64,000 nucleotides of DNA from Gracilaria domingensis (GCA_022539475.1 VCMS01000111.1:62001-126000); one strand, 5' to 3'; positions 40,867-50,808 are shown, counted from the stretch's first letter. Notes: generated from the sequence alone by a model not told the origin. Translations and numbers: made by a program.

Positions 40867-41198
40867 GTTTTTCCCTATGGGGTAAGGTTCGACACAAATT
40901 TGAAATGGGCTGAGCCACGAGATTCATCTTGGTATGTACATATTATATGTGTATATTATATGTCTGTGTACAGTATCATACTGATAGAGCAGCGTTGCAG
41001 TGCGCATCATGTGGTCATTTTTGGAGATGATACGACTACAGTGTATTATGAGAATAAAGTAGGCGAAGTGCCCGCAGCATTAGCTCGGTAAGATCTAGGC
41101 GTATCAGAAAAGGGTTTATGCTCGTCATTCCCGGATTTAACTTAATCCAACAGTGTTGTTAGCGTATCGAGTGTGGTAGCTATTAAGAAACCCGCACA
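40867..41198. other. Intergenic region between MenF-MenD and methyltransferase
   Basis: These 332 bp lie between two genes on the minus strand. The sequence near 40930-40980 is AT-rich with TATATGT repeats, possibly promoter DNA for the methyltransferase gene. No gene is seen. Confidence 0.4.
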
Positions 41199-44100
41199 CT
41201 ATCTCGTTCGCTGCGTTACAGAGATGATTTTTTCGTCCACGAGTTTCATGATTCTCCTGTGGATAAGAGCATTCTGTCCGTGATCGTTGGGAACACTGGC
41301 TTCTATCACGCGATGCCTTCGTGAACTACGACCTAGTGCCGACTGTAAATCAGAGACGGTCCTGGCATGAATATAGTCAACTCCAAACATGGCACAAGCA
41401 TGTCTAAAGCCAATACCATGGGCAGTATCAAACACCGGTGACAAGACATCCTTATGCTTTGCAATGGGTAACATTGAGAAAATACCTCCCCCGCCATTGT
41501 TGATGACCACCACAGTTACGTTCACCGGAATGTTGTTATCCTCTTCTCGAAGAAGATGAAGTGCATTCAAGTCATGAATCATGGACATATCGCCAACTAC
41601 CACCGTGACATCCATATTCAGCCCGATTCCAAATCCAATACCAGTGCAAAGGAGCCCGTCAATACCACTCGCCCCTCTGTTCGCCGCTATTCGGAGCCTA
41701 GAGCCTTCCGTCCTTGAAGCAGCAAAGCAATCGAAATCCCGGATTGGCATGGAGTTCCCGATGAAGAGCGCAGAAGGAACAGGAAGACTTTGAGTGATAA
41801 TTCGAGCACAACTTGGCTCCATCAACATGCTTTCGTTCTTGACACTAATTGACTCATTCAGGAGCTCGTCCACTGATTCAGATAGAAGCTTCAACATCCC
41901 AGTTTTGGCACTAGCAGACTTTTTGCAGACTTCAGTTTCTTTCAATCCGTTGCTGACAAAGGAACTTTCCGTTTCAAATATCATTCTCTTAGGGTTGCAC
42001 TCTTCAACCATTCTTAGAAACATGGGAATACTGCCTTCAATTCTGTGTGTGACAGTGAGTGAGGGGTCTGATGGCCTCAAACTAGGTGAGACGATGACAT
42101 GAACAAAATCCTCGTCAGCAACACTGCATTCCCGAATCAGGTTCAGAAGCTTTTTCGATGTAATTCTTTCTCCGAATTGCAACACGGCCAGGAAAGACAT
42201 ATGGCTTCTTGACTGTGCGGAGCTCATGAGAAGACCTGCATAATGTATGAGGTTTGGAAACTCTCTACTGAAGCGAATACCGCCACAAATATCAGATATG
42301 ACCGGCCAGTCCAGGAAGTTGGCAATTTCACAAACCGCCATAGCTTCATCTTCCGTGCGGATAGAACCGGAGCCCCCGGCGATGATGATTACGCCATTCT
42401 TTTGGTTCTTCAGGTTCCGTAGTATAGAGGAAGAGTCTCGATGAAGAGAGAAGACACTCTGCTGCCTCATACTAGAGACCTTTTCTGCCGCAAGGTTCTC
42501 GGTGCCGTACTTGATGGCCGGGCTTAAAGACTGACGCCAACGTCGGCCAATGGTAGTCAGGTATTCACGATCCCAAGGTTGGTTATCAGGACTAAGGTTT
42601 TCTCGAAACATCATGTTAATATGAACTGGGCCTTTTGGGAACGGTGTATGACCAAGCTCTCTTGAATGAGTGCTGCTACCACTCAATCTAACAGCTTGAT
42701 CAACGTTGCCTAAGATGTACCTCAAAGATACTTCCTCGGTCGGGCATGGAACATCAGTAGACCATATCACATTGGTCCCAAAGATTCCAACTTGGTCAAT
42801 AGTTTGGTTAGCTCCCAAATCTCGGAGTTCGGGAGGTCTGTCAGCAGTTAGCAAAATGAGAGGAAGAGAATCGGTAGTTGCCTCAACAGCAGCTGGTAAC
42901 AGATTTGCCACAGCTGTTCCGGAAGTAGTGATCACAGCCGCAGCACGGCTGGTTGCCCGCGCATAGCCTATCGCGAGAAATCCTGCTCCGCGTTCATCAT
43001 GGCAAACGAAATATCTTGCGTGCCGTGATGTAACTGCAGCAACAGCAAGTGGAGCAGAACGGGAACCAGGGGCTACGAAGAAAGTGTCTACGCCATTTCG
43101 ACACAGCTCTTCTACGCAACACAAAGCCCATAACGAGTTAAGATTTGGAAGCAATCGTAAAGTGGAGGCATCTGAGCACTGTGGTTGCAAAGGGTTGACT
43201 TTCACTGTTTCAGAATCACGAGAAGTACATGAAGGATCTGTCCTATCATTCGGGCAAGGGAGAGAGCTTTTTGACATATGAAGACCATGCTCTTCATGTG
43301 ACGGTCCCTTGTCTATGTCCGTGGACCTTTGATGAACGAAACTTGCCTTTCTCTTGAAGCCGAGTAAATCATCGTTGATCCCGTTGCGGGGGTACAACTT
43401 TTTCGAGCATGCGACACATGGTGGAGTTTGGGCACGATTCATCGAAAAAAGATCCGATAAAGCTGACATCTTCAGCTCTGTTTCGTCCCATTCCGACTTA
43501 ATTTCCGAACCAGCAATAATTCCACTTCCAGCATACGCAGTGAGCTCATTGTCCCGCAGGACAGCCGACCTTATAGCGACGCAAAACTCGGCTGCTTCGG
43601 TCGAAAACCAGCCCAGAGGACCTGCAAAAAGGCCTCGGTCAAACCCTTCGAGCTCACGAATTTCCGCTTGGGTTTTCTCGCGAGGTAAGCCACAAACCGC
43701 TGGAGTGGGGTGCATACGATACAACACATCGTAAACTTTATCGGATACATCTCGAAAAGAGCTAGGAAATCGACCATCAATCTTCGTTACGAGATGCATG
43801 AGACGGGAAAGCTTTCGGACATACGGCCCGCTGGTTTGGATATCAGCTTTGCACTTAGTTAAGATTTCTGTGATATGACGAACAACATATCCGTGTTCGT
43901 TCATGTTCTTCTTATTCAGGAGCTGCTCTAACTCCTCTGCCTCCTGGTGGTCGGATCCTCTTCGAACAGTCCCGGCAAGTGCCTCGGTTTTTAGATCACG
44001 ACCTTCGAGACGGAAAAGCATCTCCGGTGTTCGACTGATGAACGCTTTTCCAATAGACATTTGAAGACAGAACAGATAGGTCCTCTGCACGTCACATGAG

Positions 44101-45014
44101 TCCTCAGAAATGCCTTCATTATCGTCACAAGAGTATGAACTGCATATGCTCCGATCTCCATACATATTATCCGTAACAGAGGCCGTATCCGCAAAGCCAC
44201 GTGAGGTATTTGTGTTCCTCTTCTTATTGGCCTCATCAAGGGCAGCAAGAATGTGTATCGGATCAAGATTTGAAGCGCGATGAAACACAAACCTCTTTCT
44301 GTGAGTAAGAACAATCTTCTGGTACTCGTTTTGCTCTATGTTGCGTAAAACACGTTCCATCGCGGAATTCCATGAACCGAAACCCGGTGCATCGAAAGCT
44401 TCAACAGCCCTTGGGATTAAGCTCGAATGACGAGCTGTTTGCATGGAGAGGGTGAGCGCTCGTAACTGAGCAAGCGCTGCAAACGTGTTTGTGCTTCCAG
44501 CTGGAGGGTAGTAGTTGATTGCGAGACTAAAATGCCCAACGTCATCACGGTAAAGTTCTACGGCTGGTAAAACATACGTGAATCCAGAAAATGGTTGCCA
44601 CCTCGGATCTGTTGTTTGCTCTGCGGAAGGATCAAAACGAGAGGCACCATAGAATTTCATCTGAGGATATTGGGGATTGAGAATGGATATCAAGTCAAGA
44701 TGTGCTTCTTTCGTAAAGTTAGGACCGGATGAAACATAGGCAAATCCGACCGCAGCAGTCTCAAATGAATCGTCACGGCTTCGAAAGTATAGTTTCTGTG
44801 GATGAGGTTGCGCTCTCAGCCATGCAAGGGATACTTGATGACCAAGTTGGATTCGTACCTGTGAGCGAAGGGCTCTCACAGGGGGAACGCTAGGATGGGA
44901 TGAATTCTGGGATGAATTCTCCGTATATTCATGTTGAGAGGATTCAACTGTCTCAAGCCATATAGAAAGCTTCCGAACAGCAGACTGAAATGGCAGTGCT
45001 TCCGAGTATGTCAT
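41199..45014 (-). CDS. MenF-MenD fusion: isochorismate synthase / SEPHCHC synthase
   Basis: A single 1271-residue frame joins two phylloquinone enzymes. Residues about 200-535 are a chorismate-using isochorismate synthase: TEALAGTVRRGSD, MHPTPAVCGLP, YAGSGIIAGSEIKSEWDETE. A linker of about 110 residues follows. Residues about 645-1260 are ThDP-dependent MenD: GSRSAPLAVAA, HDERGAGFLAIGYAR, SGTAVANLLPAAVEA and the ThDP motif GDMSMIHDLNAL with NNGGGGIF. Together they convert chorismate to isochorismate and then to SEPHCHC. In plant and diatom PHYLLO proteins MenC and MenH are fused after MenD; here the chain ends with MenD. No clear transit peptide is visible at the ATG, so an upstream exon is possible. 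It is divergent from MenB. Confidence 0.95.
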   Translation of the reverse strand: MTYSEALPFQSAVRKLSIWLETVESSQHEYTENSSQNSSHPSVPPVRALRSQVRIQLGHQVSLAWLRAQPHPQKLYFRSRDDSFETAAVGFAYVSSGPNFTKEAHLDLISILNPQYPQMKFYGASRFDPSAEQTTDPRWQPFSGFTYVLPAVELYRDDVGHFSLAINYYPPAGSTNTFAALAQLRALTLSMQTARHSSLIPRAVEAFDAPGFGSWNSAMERVLRNIEQNEYQKIVLTHRKRFVFHRASNLDPIHILAALDEANKKRNTNTSRGFADTASVTDNMYGDRSICSSYSCDDNEGISEDSCDVQRTYLFCLQMSIGKAFISRTPEMLFRLEGRDLKTEALAGTVRRGSDHQEAEELEQLLNKKNMNEHGYVVRHITEILTKCKADIQTSGPYVRKLSRLMHLVTKIDGRFPSSFRDVSDKVYDVLYRMHPTPAVCGLPREKTQAEIRELEGFDRGLFAGPLGWFSTEAAEFCVAIRSAVLRDNELTAYAGSGIIAGSEIKSEWDETELKMSALSDLFSMNRAQTPPCVACSKKLYPRNGINDDLLGFKRKASFVHQRSTDIDKGPSHEEHGLHMSKSSLPCPNDRTDPSCTSRDSETVKVNPLQPQCSDASTLRLLPNLNSLWALCCVEELCRNGVDTFFVAPGSRSAPLAVAAVTSRHARYFVCHDERGAGFLAIGYARATSRAAAVITTSGTAVANLLPAAVEATTDSLPLILLTADRPPELRDLGANQTIDQVGIFGTNVIWSTDVPCPTEEVSLRYILGNVDQAVRLSGSSTHSRELGHTPFPKGPVHINMMFRENLSPDNQPWDREYLTTIGRRWRQSLSPAIKYGTENLAAEKVSSMRQQSVFSLHRDSSSILRNLKNQKNGVIIIAGGSGSIRTEDEAMAVCEIANFLDWPVISDICGGIRFSREFPNLIHYAGLLMSSAQSRSHMSFLAVLQFGERITSKKLLNLIRECSVADEDFVHVIVSPSLRPSDPSLTVTHRIEGSIPMFLRMVEECNPKRMIFETESSFVSNGLKETEVCKKSASAKTGMLKLLSESVDELLNESISVKNESMLMEPSCARIITQSLPVPSALFIGNSMPIRDFDCFAASRTEGSRLRIAANRGASGIDGLLCTGIGFGIGLNMDVTVVVGDMSMIHDLNALHLLREEDNNIPVNVTVVVINNGGGGIFSMLPIAKHKDVLSPVFDTAHGIGFRHACAMFGVDYIHARTVSDLQSALGRSSRRHRVIEASVPNDHGQNALIHRRIMKLVDEKIISVTQRTR

Positions 45015-46068
45015 TTGAGGACTTCTTCAATGCAGAGCTGAGAAGGAAAGAAACGGACGCAAAAAGTCAGCTTAATCTTTTAAGTACAGAGAGCAATGAT
45101 TTCGTTGGGAACTTCTGCGAAACTGAGTTCTCTGACGAGTGCTGTTGACCTTAAATAGTAGACGCTTTGAGCAGGCCAGCAGTTCCACATATGTGCACGC
45201 GGTAAATCTTGTACAGGCGGAAGAATCAAAGAACATACACTTATATCCATGAAGTCTGGACGTACAGACAGGTCCAGTGGTTCAACGGATGAACGCTACC
45301 TTTTTAGCAGCTATTCTTCCTTCCTTTAAACCTGATAAAGCAGAATAAGTTCATGGCTGTCATGTATTACAATGTGTGCAGAAACAAGACAACCAGAAAC
45401 AAGTGAGAAGTAGATGGGTCCAGACGTTGGTATGATGACAAGCTTAGTTCTGAGTGGCAAGCAGAAGTTGACTCAAGCTGTTGCAGACGATGATATTGTA
45501 GCGTTTCTCAATCAGCAACGGTGAGCAAGGGATCACGTGAGTCGTCGGTCGACGAAGAAATGTGACTAGACGACAGACTGGAATGCCGGACTTTCGGATA
45601 TGTTGCTTTCAGCACAGGCCACATCATCCTTAGAGGCCCAAGTCAGGCCGGAACCGAGCATTGAGGTGATAATACCTCACCATGAGAGCTCAAAACAAAC
45701 TTCCCATTACAGTGCATGACGTTATAACGATGCCATTGGCTTTGACGTCTGTAATTCTGCGACACGTACGGGTCCCGTGTTGCCATGGTTGGCTGGCTGC
45801 CAACGTACGCTACCCGTGGTGGGACAAGGGTTCACGGGTGCGAAGCGCGAGATGACGACCTCAAAAGCACATCAAGATAGACGCATCTCGTAGATACGGC
45901 TACAAGCAACATGAAGCCTTTTGACCCCCTTCCCAGGGGGAAATTCATTGTTAGAACTTGAATAGAAGAATGTGTTCGATCGTCCAACTTTTCTACTGCA
46001 GATGCTAATTCTGTAACAGAATTGTGACGCGCTGTTTCCACAAGCTCTGGCCGAATAGGATCACAACC
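45015..46068. other. Divergent region MenF-MenD / MenB
   Basis: This 1.05-kb region separates the divergent starts and could allow shared regulation. I see no gene or RNA. A possible upstream exon for a MenF-MenD transit peptide would have to lie here, but I could not identify one. Confidence 0.45.
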
Positions 46069-47013
46069 ATGCCCTCGTCCCAGCAATTGCCGTTCAAACC
46101 GCCTCCGGCTTTGCAGCAACCAACGCCTCTCATCCGATCAGCATGTTCTTGGCAAACCGTGCCGATCGATGCGCTCCCCCACTTGCAAGACATACGATTC
46201 GAAAAGTCCCCTGATGGCATTGCCAAAATCACCATTGTAAGACCCGAAGTACACAATGCCTTCCGCCCGCGCACATTACTAGAAATGGAGCACGCATTTC
46301 GATGTATCAGAGACACACCATCAATCCGTGCAGTGATACTCACTGGCGAGGGGCACCGTGCGTTCTGCTCCGGCGGAGATCAATCTGCTCGAGGTCATGG
46401 CGGATATGTAGGGGCTGATGGAATTCCTCGCTTAGCCGTCCTTGATCTGCATATCATGATGCGCCGTTTACCGAAAGTGGTGATTGCTATGGTGGCTGGG
46501 TATGCAATCGGAGGCGGTCATATTCTGCACATGTTGTGCGATTTGACAATAGCAGCGGAGAACGCCCGTTTTGGACAATCGGGCCCAAAAGTGGGAAGTT
46601 TTGATGGTGGTTACGGAAGTTCTTACATGGCACGCATCGTTGGCCAGAAGAAAGCTCGCGAGATATGGTTCTTATGTCGGCAGTATGGCGCAGAAGAAGC
46701 ACTGAAAATGGGATTGGTTAATACTGTTGTGCCTGTGCAAGACCTGGAAATAGAGACGGTCAAATGGTGTCGGGAGATTCTACAAAAAAGCCCGACCGCA
46801 ATTGCGTGTTTGAAGGCTGCCTTGAATGCCGACGGCGATGGACATGCGGGCTTGAGTCAGCTGGCCGGTGAAACAACTCGCCTTTTCTATCAAAGTGACG
46901 AAGGAAAGGAGGGAAGGAATGCATTCTTGGAGAAGCGAAACCCCCTTTTCGAAAAGTTTTCCGGAAGTGGTGACGATATGGAACATGTACAACCACGTCG
47001 CGCTCATCTATGA
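46069..47013 (+). CDS. menB: 1,4-dihydroxy-2-naphthoyl-CoA synthase (MenB)
   Basis: The 314-residue crotonase-fold enzyme cyclises O-succinylbenzoyl-CoA to DHNA-CoA in phylloquinone synthesis. Landmarks are [62 protein letters not shown] and [13 protein letters not shown], all closely like bacterial and plant MenB. An extension of about 50 residues precedes the core. The C-terminal tripeptide is AHL, after Arg-Arg, which fits the type 1 peroxisomal targeting pattern (S/A/C)(K/R/H)(L/M). Plant MenB is peroxisomal, so this location is plausible here. The start is the first ATG (46069-46071); the frame upstream has no ATG. It is divergent from MenF-MenD. Confidence 0.96.
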   Translation: MPSSQQLPFKPPPALQQPTPLIRSACSWQTVPIDALPHLQDIRFEKSPDGIAKITIVRPEVHNAFRPRTLLEMEHAFRCIRDTPSIRAVILTGEGHRAFCSGGDQSARGHGGYVGADGIPRLAVLDLHIMMRRLPKVVIAMVAGYAIGGGHILHMLCDLTIAAENARFGQSGPKVGSFDGGYGSSYMARIVGQKKAREIWFLCRQYGAEEALKMGLVNTVVPVQDLEIETVKWCREILQKSPTAIACLKAALNADGDGHAGLSQLAGETTRLFYQSDEGKEGRNAFLEKRNPLFEKFSGSGDDMEHVQPRRAHL

Positions 47014-47330
47014 GCGTCCGTGGTTGGCAGTGTTATTAACTGTTTACAAGCAGATCGTTCATCTATAATCTCTCTTGATGGTGTCTCTTTCGCCGGCTTG
47101 TAACTTACAAGTTGTAAGATATCACGAGACTGCAAACACGCTAAAACGAACCACGCGGATCATATCCTGTTCCGCGTAGGGTTTCATTTTCGCGATACAC
47201 TTCTCTCCAACAGAGTTGTTCTACTCGTGTAACCCATTCACGAGGAGCGAGACTGAAAACATGTGGCAGTTGGCAGTTTGAGCGGTCAAACAACTAGGCA
47301 CTATGATAACTCACGTACAGGTTAGGTAAG

Positions 47331-47428
47331 TGTGAGAGAACATTTCTTTCAACAGAAACGTTCTGTAGCACGCCGGAATTAGGCTGTTACACCCATAAAG
47401 AGAGAGAGAGAGAAAGAGAAAGAGAGAG
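47331..47428 (+). mobile_element. Truncated LINE 3' tail with GA-repeat
   Basis: This stretch repeats, in the opposite orientation, the 3' tail of the element at 25418-25500. The shared core is GCCGGAATTAGGCTGTTA followed by CACCCATAAAGAG and a (GA)n tract (47399-47428). Only the tail is present, as expected for severe 5' truncation. The two copies differ by several substitutions and a 5-bp insertion. Confidence 0.7.
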
Positions 47429-47637
47429 GTTAGGTACTGCAAAAGGCTACGACAGCAACTACAGCAACAGTTGCGAGTGTAATTTAGCTCTTCGTTTTGC
47501 ATGTCGTGTTCTTTCCTTGCAATAACAGTGAGTGCATCAGGGACTGCGTGGCGTTCGTGCTGCTTCACAACCTGTGCTTCACTTCCTTCACCCATCCAAC
47601 ACGAAACCCCTCTCCCCCGCCTGAGATATTCAAAACG

Positions 47638-48315
47638 ATGATCGACCTCAGGCTCGGAGAAAGATTATTTTCCAGAGCTCCATGTCCCATGTGTGCGCAC
47701 TCAAACATTGCCTCCGTTCCACAACTCGACGCTCTCGGGTACCACGCCATGGTTTGTCCAATTGGCGTCGGCTCCACCCGCCGACATAATGCACTTCGGG
47801 ACGCTTTCTATACGTTTCTGAGACGCCCTCCGCTTTGTTTGCACGTCACACGGGAATGGCCTTTTCCATCGCAGCAGCACCTCCCCGAAAGCCAGCAATG
47901 GCGTCTAGATCTTGTCATCGACGACATGCGATTCAGTCCAAAGCCTTGTGGCGTCGATGTTACTGTTGTAAGCCCCAGCAGCAGAAACTTTGCGCTGGCG
48001 GCATCACGTACAGCAGGAGCGGCGGCTTCGAAGGCGGAAGCTGCCAAATGCGCAAAGTATTCAGCGCTGTGTACGACGAACAACGTCGAGTTCGCGCCGT
48101 TCGCGTTTGATGTCCACGGCGGTCTGGGAGAGTCAGCGAAACAATTCGCCCACCGTATCGCCGAATATGTCAGCGGCGTTCGCGGCACAAATCCTATCAC
48201 CGAATATCACACGTTCATACTCAGCTTGGAGAGAACGGTGCTCCAGTTCACTGCAGCGGCCGTCAACCGACGACGCCTAACGACTGACACTGCGTTTTAC
48301 GGCGTGTCCACTTAG
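47638..48315 (+). CDS. Retroelement-derived C-terminal module (zinc knuckle + PD-(D/E)XK-like)
   Basis: The ATG at 47638 opens a 225-codon intact frame; the frame is also open about 47 codons upstream without ATG. The product has CPMCAHS and LGYHAMVC, a zinc-knuckle pattern, then WRLDLVIDD and GVDVTVVSP, resembling the two acidic strands of a PD-(D/E)XK-like nuclease, then KAEAAKCAKYSAL and a FAPFAFDVHGGLG segment. This combination occurs after the reverse transcriptase in many non-LTR retrotransposons of algae and protists. No reverse transcriptase is upstream, so it is a 5'-truncated copy or a domesticated module. AATAAA lies shortly after the stop. Confidence 0.6.
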   Translation: MIDLRLGERLFSRAPCPMCAHSNIASVPQLDALGYHAMVCPIGVGSTRRHNALRDAFYTFLRRPPLCLHVTREWPFPSQQHLPESQQWRLDLVIDDMRFSPKPCGVDVTVVSPSSRNFALAASRTAGAAASKAEAAKCAKYSALCTTNNVEFAPFAFDVHGGLGESAKQFAHRIAEYVSGVRGTNPITEYHTFILSLERTVLQFTAAAVNRRRLTTDTAFYGVST

Positions 48316-48797
48316 TGCAACGTGTTCTTAAATCTCATAAATAAAGGTTTCGTTCGTTCTTTACCAAAGAGCGTGAGTCAGTCAATCCGGATAGTTGTGG
48401 GAAAAAGAAATCTAAAGGAAAGGTAACTTATTTCTCGTTTCGAGCATGTCCTATTCCCTGCAAGCGGTCAAGCACAAGAGACGTGCATTCCGCTAGTTAT
48501 GTTTAAGTGCGCAGTGGCAAGAGCGCAATCTCTTTACAGTATCTGCTTCTCGCGAAAAAGAAACAAACATAATAGTTGCCGAACAGAATAGAATAGCTCA
48601 CACACAAGTCAATTCATTGGGTAGATACGAAATGAATGCCATTCACGACACATGCTATGCTCTTATGAAACTCTCCAAAGGAAACAGAGAAAAAAAGGAT
48701 GAAGAATTAAGAGGACAATAGGCCGCGCACGGAAGGCAAAAAAATGTAAGTTGAGGAAGAGGTGCTTCGGAAAAGAAGTGAAAGAAAAGGTTGGTTT
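48316..48797. other. Intergenic region, no gene seen
   Basis: These 482 bp lie between the convergent retroelement-derived frame and the orphan lid-domain gene. Apart from an AATAAA near 48340, I see nothing notable. Confidence 0.4.
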
Positions 48798-49640
48798 CTA
48801 CTGCTCTATAGCAGGCAGTCCAGGAAGTTTGGTGTTATCACCTTGCATCTGTGCTTCAGCCAGCGCTTTTCTGGTGATACCAGACGGAAGATCCTGCAGG
48901 AAAAAGAAGCGTTTTGGTACCATAGCGGTGGCCAAATACTTTTGAGCGTGAATTAAGAGCATGCGTTCCGAAACACGCACATTCTTCTTTGGAACGACGG
49001 CGCAGTAAACCTCGTTGCCATACTTTGAATCTGGCCGACCAAAGGCGCGACATACACTAATAAGAGGAGAGATGCTAATAGCGCGTTCAACTTCATCAAG
49101 ATTGACAGTGACTTTCTTGATAATATACTCGCTGTCTGCGCCGTAGCCGACATCGCCTTCCTTCGTTGCTTCGCGAGCGGCTTGAGGGATGCCACCGGTT
49201 GCCAAGCGCGCGTCCTCGGCAACCTTCCTGGCCTCCTCGAGGGCGGTGGCGGACTCTTGCTCGGCGAGCGAAGCGGCCTGCACGGCGGCCTCCACCTCGG
49301 TCATGTTGACAGCCATGACGAGCGGTTGGGCCAGCACGTTCTGCTCGGCGTGCTTACGCCTTGACTGAGCGTGTTGCAGCTTCTCGCGCAGTTGCTCCAT
49401 CTGCTGCTCGTGGTCAGACTTGAGCTGATTCATCATCTGGTGCTGCGATTGTTCGAGGCGAGCTAGGCGATCCAAAATTGCTTGCGCGCTGGTGTTGGGG
49501 GTGGTGGTGGTGTCGACGGTACTGTCGGTCTCGATGGTGTGCGGCGCGAGGTCGTCGGTGAGGTCACTAGCGGTGTCGTCGAGGGCGTGCTCGACGACAA
49601 GCTGGTCGGTTTCGTCGAGCGCGGGCGTGGACACCACCAT
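48798..49640 (-). CDS. Coiled coil plus orphan AMP-binding-enzyme C-terminal (lid) domain
   Basis: The 280-residue product has an acidic N-terminal segment, then a long Gln/Glu/Lys coiled coil (about 50-100), and an Ala/Glu-rich helix (118-155). Residues about 180-265 match the C-terminal lid domain of acyl-CoA synthetases and other adenylate-forming enzymes: VERAISISPLISVCRAFGRP, YGNEVYCAVVPKK, VPKRFFFLQDLPSG and ITRKALAEA. The Lys in TRKAL lines up with the catalytic Lys of the usual TGK motif. The large N-terminal adenylation domain is absent, so it cannot be a complete ligase by itself. It may be a regulatory or scaffold protein. The start is the first ATG, next to a 20-nt G run. Confidence 0.75.
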   Translation of the reverse strand: MVVSTPALDETDQLVVEHALDDTASDLTDDLAPHTIETDSTVDTTTTPNTSAQAILDRLARLEQSQHQMMNQLKSDHEQQMEQLREKLQHAQSRRKHAEQNVLAQPLVMAVNMTEVEAAVQAASLAEQESATALEEARKVAEDARLATGGIPQAAREATKEGDVGYGADSEYIIKKVTVNLDEVERAISISPLISVCRAFGRPDSKYGNEVYCAVVPKKNVRVSERMLLIHAQKYLATAMVPKRFFFLQDLPSGITRKALAEAQMQGDNTKLPGLPAIEQ

Positions 49641-50088
49641 GCTGCGAGGCGGGGGGGGGGGGGGGGGGGGCACAGAGGCGGAGGCGAGGTCAACGCGCGG
49701 CGGCGCCGGCGGCGTGCAACGAGGGGCGGGCGCAGGCGGCCGACGGGGGCGCGGCGCGGAGCAAGGCGGGCGGAACTGCTGCGGGCGAAGCTGCTGCGCT
49801 CGAGCGCGGGGGCGGCGCGCGCATGTGTGGACGGCTCGGCGGGCTATAACTCCGCCATCGTCGCTGCGGCGGCACTCGCGACAGCGCGCCGCGGCACGCG
49901 GCCAACGCGATCGCCGCGCGCGGAGCGAAAGTGAACGTTCGGCGCGCGCTTACAGCGGAACGGCACGGCCCGGCCGCTGTAATGGCGCCGATCGCGAGTC
50001 GCGATCGCTCCGCGCGGCGGTCGCCCGGATCAAGGCCGCGCTCCGCACGCGCCGCGGCCGCGGCCGCGCCCGCACGCGGCGGGCGCTC
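49641..50088. other. GC-rich divergent region with G20 run
   Basis: These 448 bp separate the lid-domain gene and IF-3. A run of exactly 20 G lies at 49651-49670, just before the lid-domain ATG. The GC richness opens frames on both strands that I regard as non-coding. Confidence 0.5.
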
Positions 50089-50808
50089 ATGGCGGCGGCG
50101 CGGCTGGGCGCGCTGCGGCTCTCGCTGGCGCGCGCGTCGCGCGCGGTGGCCAGTCGCGCCGAGGAGCCCGTGCTCAACGAGGCGCTGCTCAAGTACGCGT
50201 CCGTGCGCCTCATCTCCGAGGTCGGCGCGGACCGCGGCCTCATGTCGCCGCAGCTCGCGCTGCGCGAGGCGCGCTCGCAGGGCAAGGATCTGCTGCAGAT
50301 CAGCGTCGTCAGGCCGCCCGATCCCGACTCCGCGCCGCTGCCCATTGTGCGCATCCTGCACTACGCCTCCTTCCAGCAGGAGCAGCGCAAGAAGCGATAT
50401 CAGCACCAGAAGGCCACCAAGCAGCGGCAGATGGAGCATCGCAAGCAATCCGTTTTGAAGCAGATTCGATTCACCCCGCTCACGGACCGTAACGATATGC
50501 GCGTCAAGCTCAAGCACGCGGCCCAGTTTCTTATTGACGGATATCGCGTCAAGATCTACATGCAGTTCAAGAGGGGACAGCGCCCCTTGCACCAGTCGGC
50601 AAAGCAATCGCTCATCAATGCTGCGCTCGCGCTTGCGCCGTTCGGGAACATTCAGGGACTGCAGCCATCGGCTTCTATACAAGATCTCTTTAAGTCCGAC
50701 GACGAAGAACAGCAGCCGCCGCAACTCAAGCCTCTGGAGCTTGTGCTGCAGCCTTTGCCGAAAACGCAAAGGGAGAAGCTCACCACGGAGACGCTTTCAC
50801 TCCCATAA
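50089..50808 (+). CDS. Organellar translation initiation factor IF-3
   Basis: The 239-residue product has an N-terminal Arg/Ala/Ser presequence (MAAARLGALRLSLARASRA) followed by the IF-3 N domain (EPVLNEALLKYASVRLIS, LALREARSQGKDLLQI) and a C domain (KQIRFTPLTDRNDMRVKLKH, VKIYMQFKRGQRP). IF-3 binds the small ribosomal subunit and monitors start codon selection. The presequence type fits mitochondrial or plastid import; I cannot tell which. The C-terminal 45 residues, rich in Gln and Pro, extend beyond the bacterial protein. Its 3' end is 38 bp from that of the p24 gene. Confidence 0.9.
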   Translation: MAAARLGALRLSLARASRAVASRAEEPVLNEALLKYASVRLISEVGADRGLMSPQLALREARSQGKDLLQISVVRPPDPDSAPLPIVRILHYASFQQEQRKKRYQHQKATKQRQMEHRKQSVLKQIRFTPLTDRNDMRVKLKHAAQFLIDGYRVKIYMQFKRGQRPLHQSAKQSLINAALALAPFGNIQGLQPSASIQDLFKSDDEEQQPPQLKPLELVLQPLPKTQREKLTTETLSLP

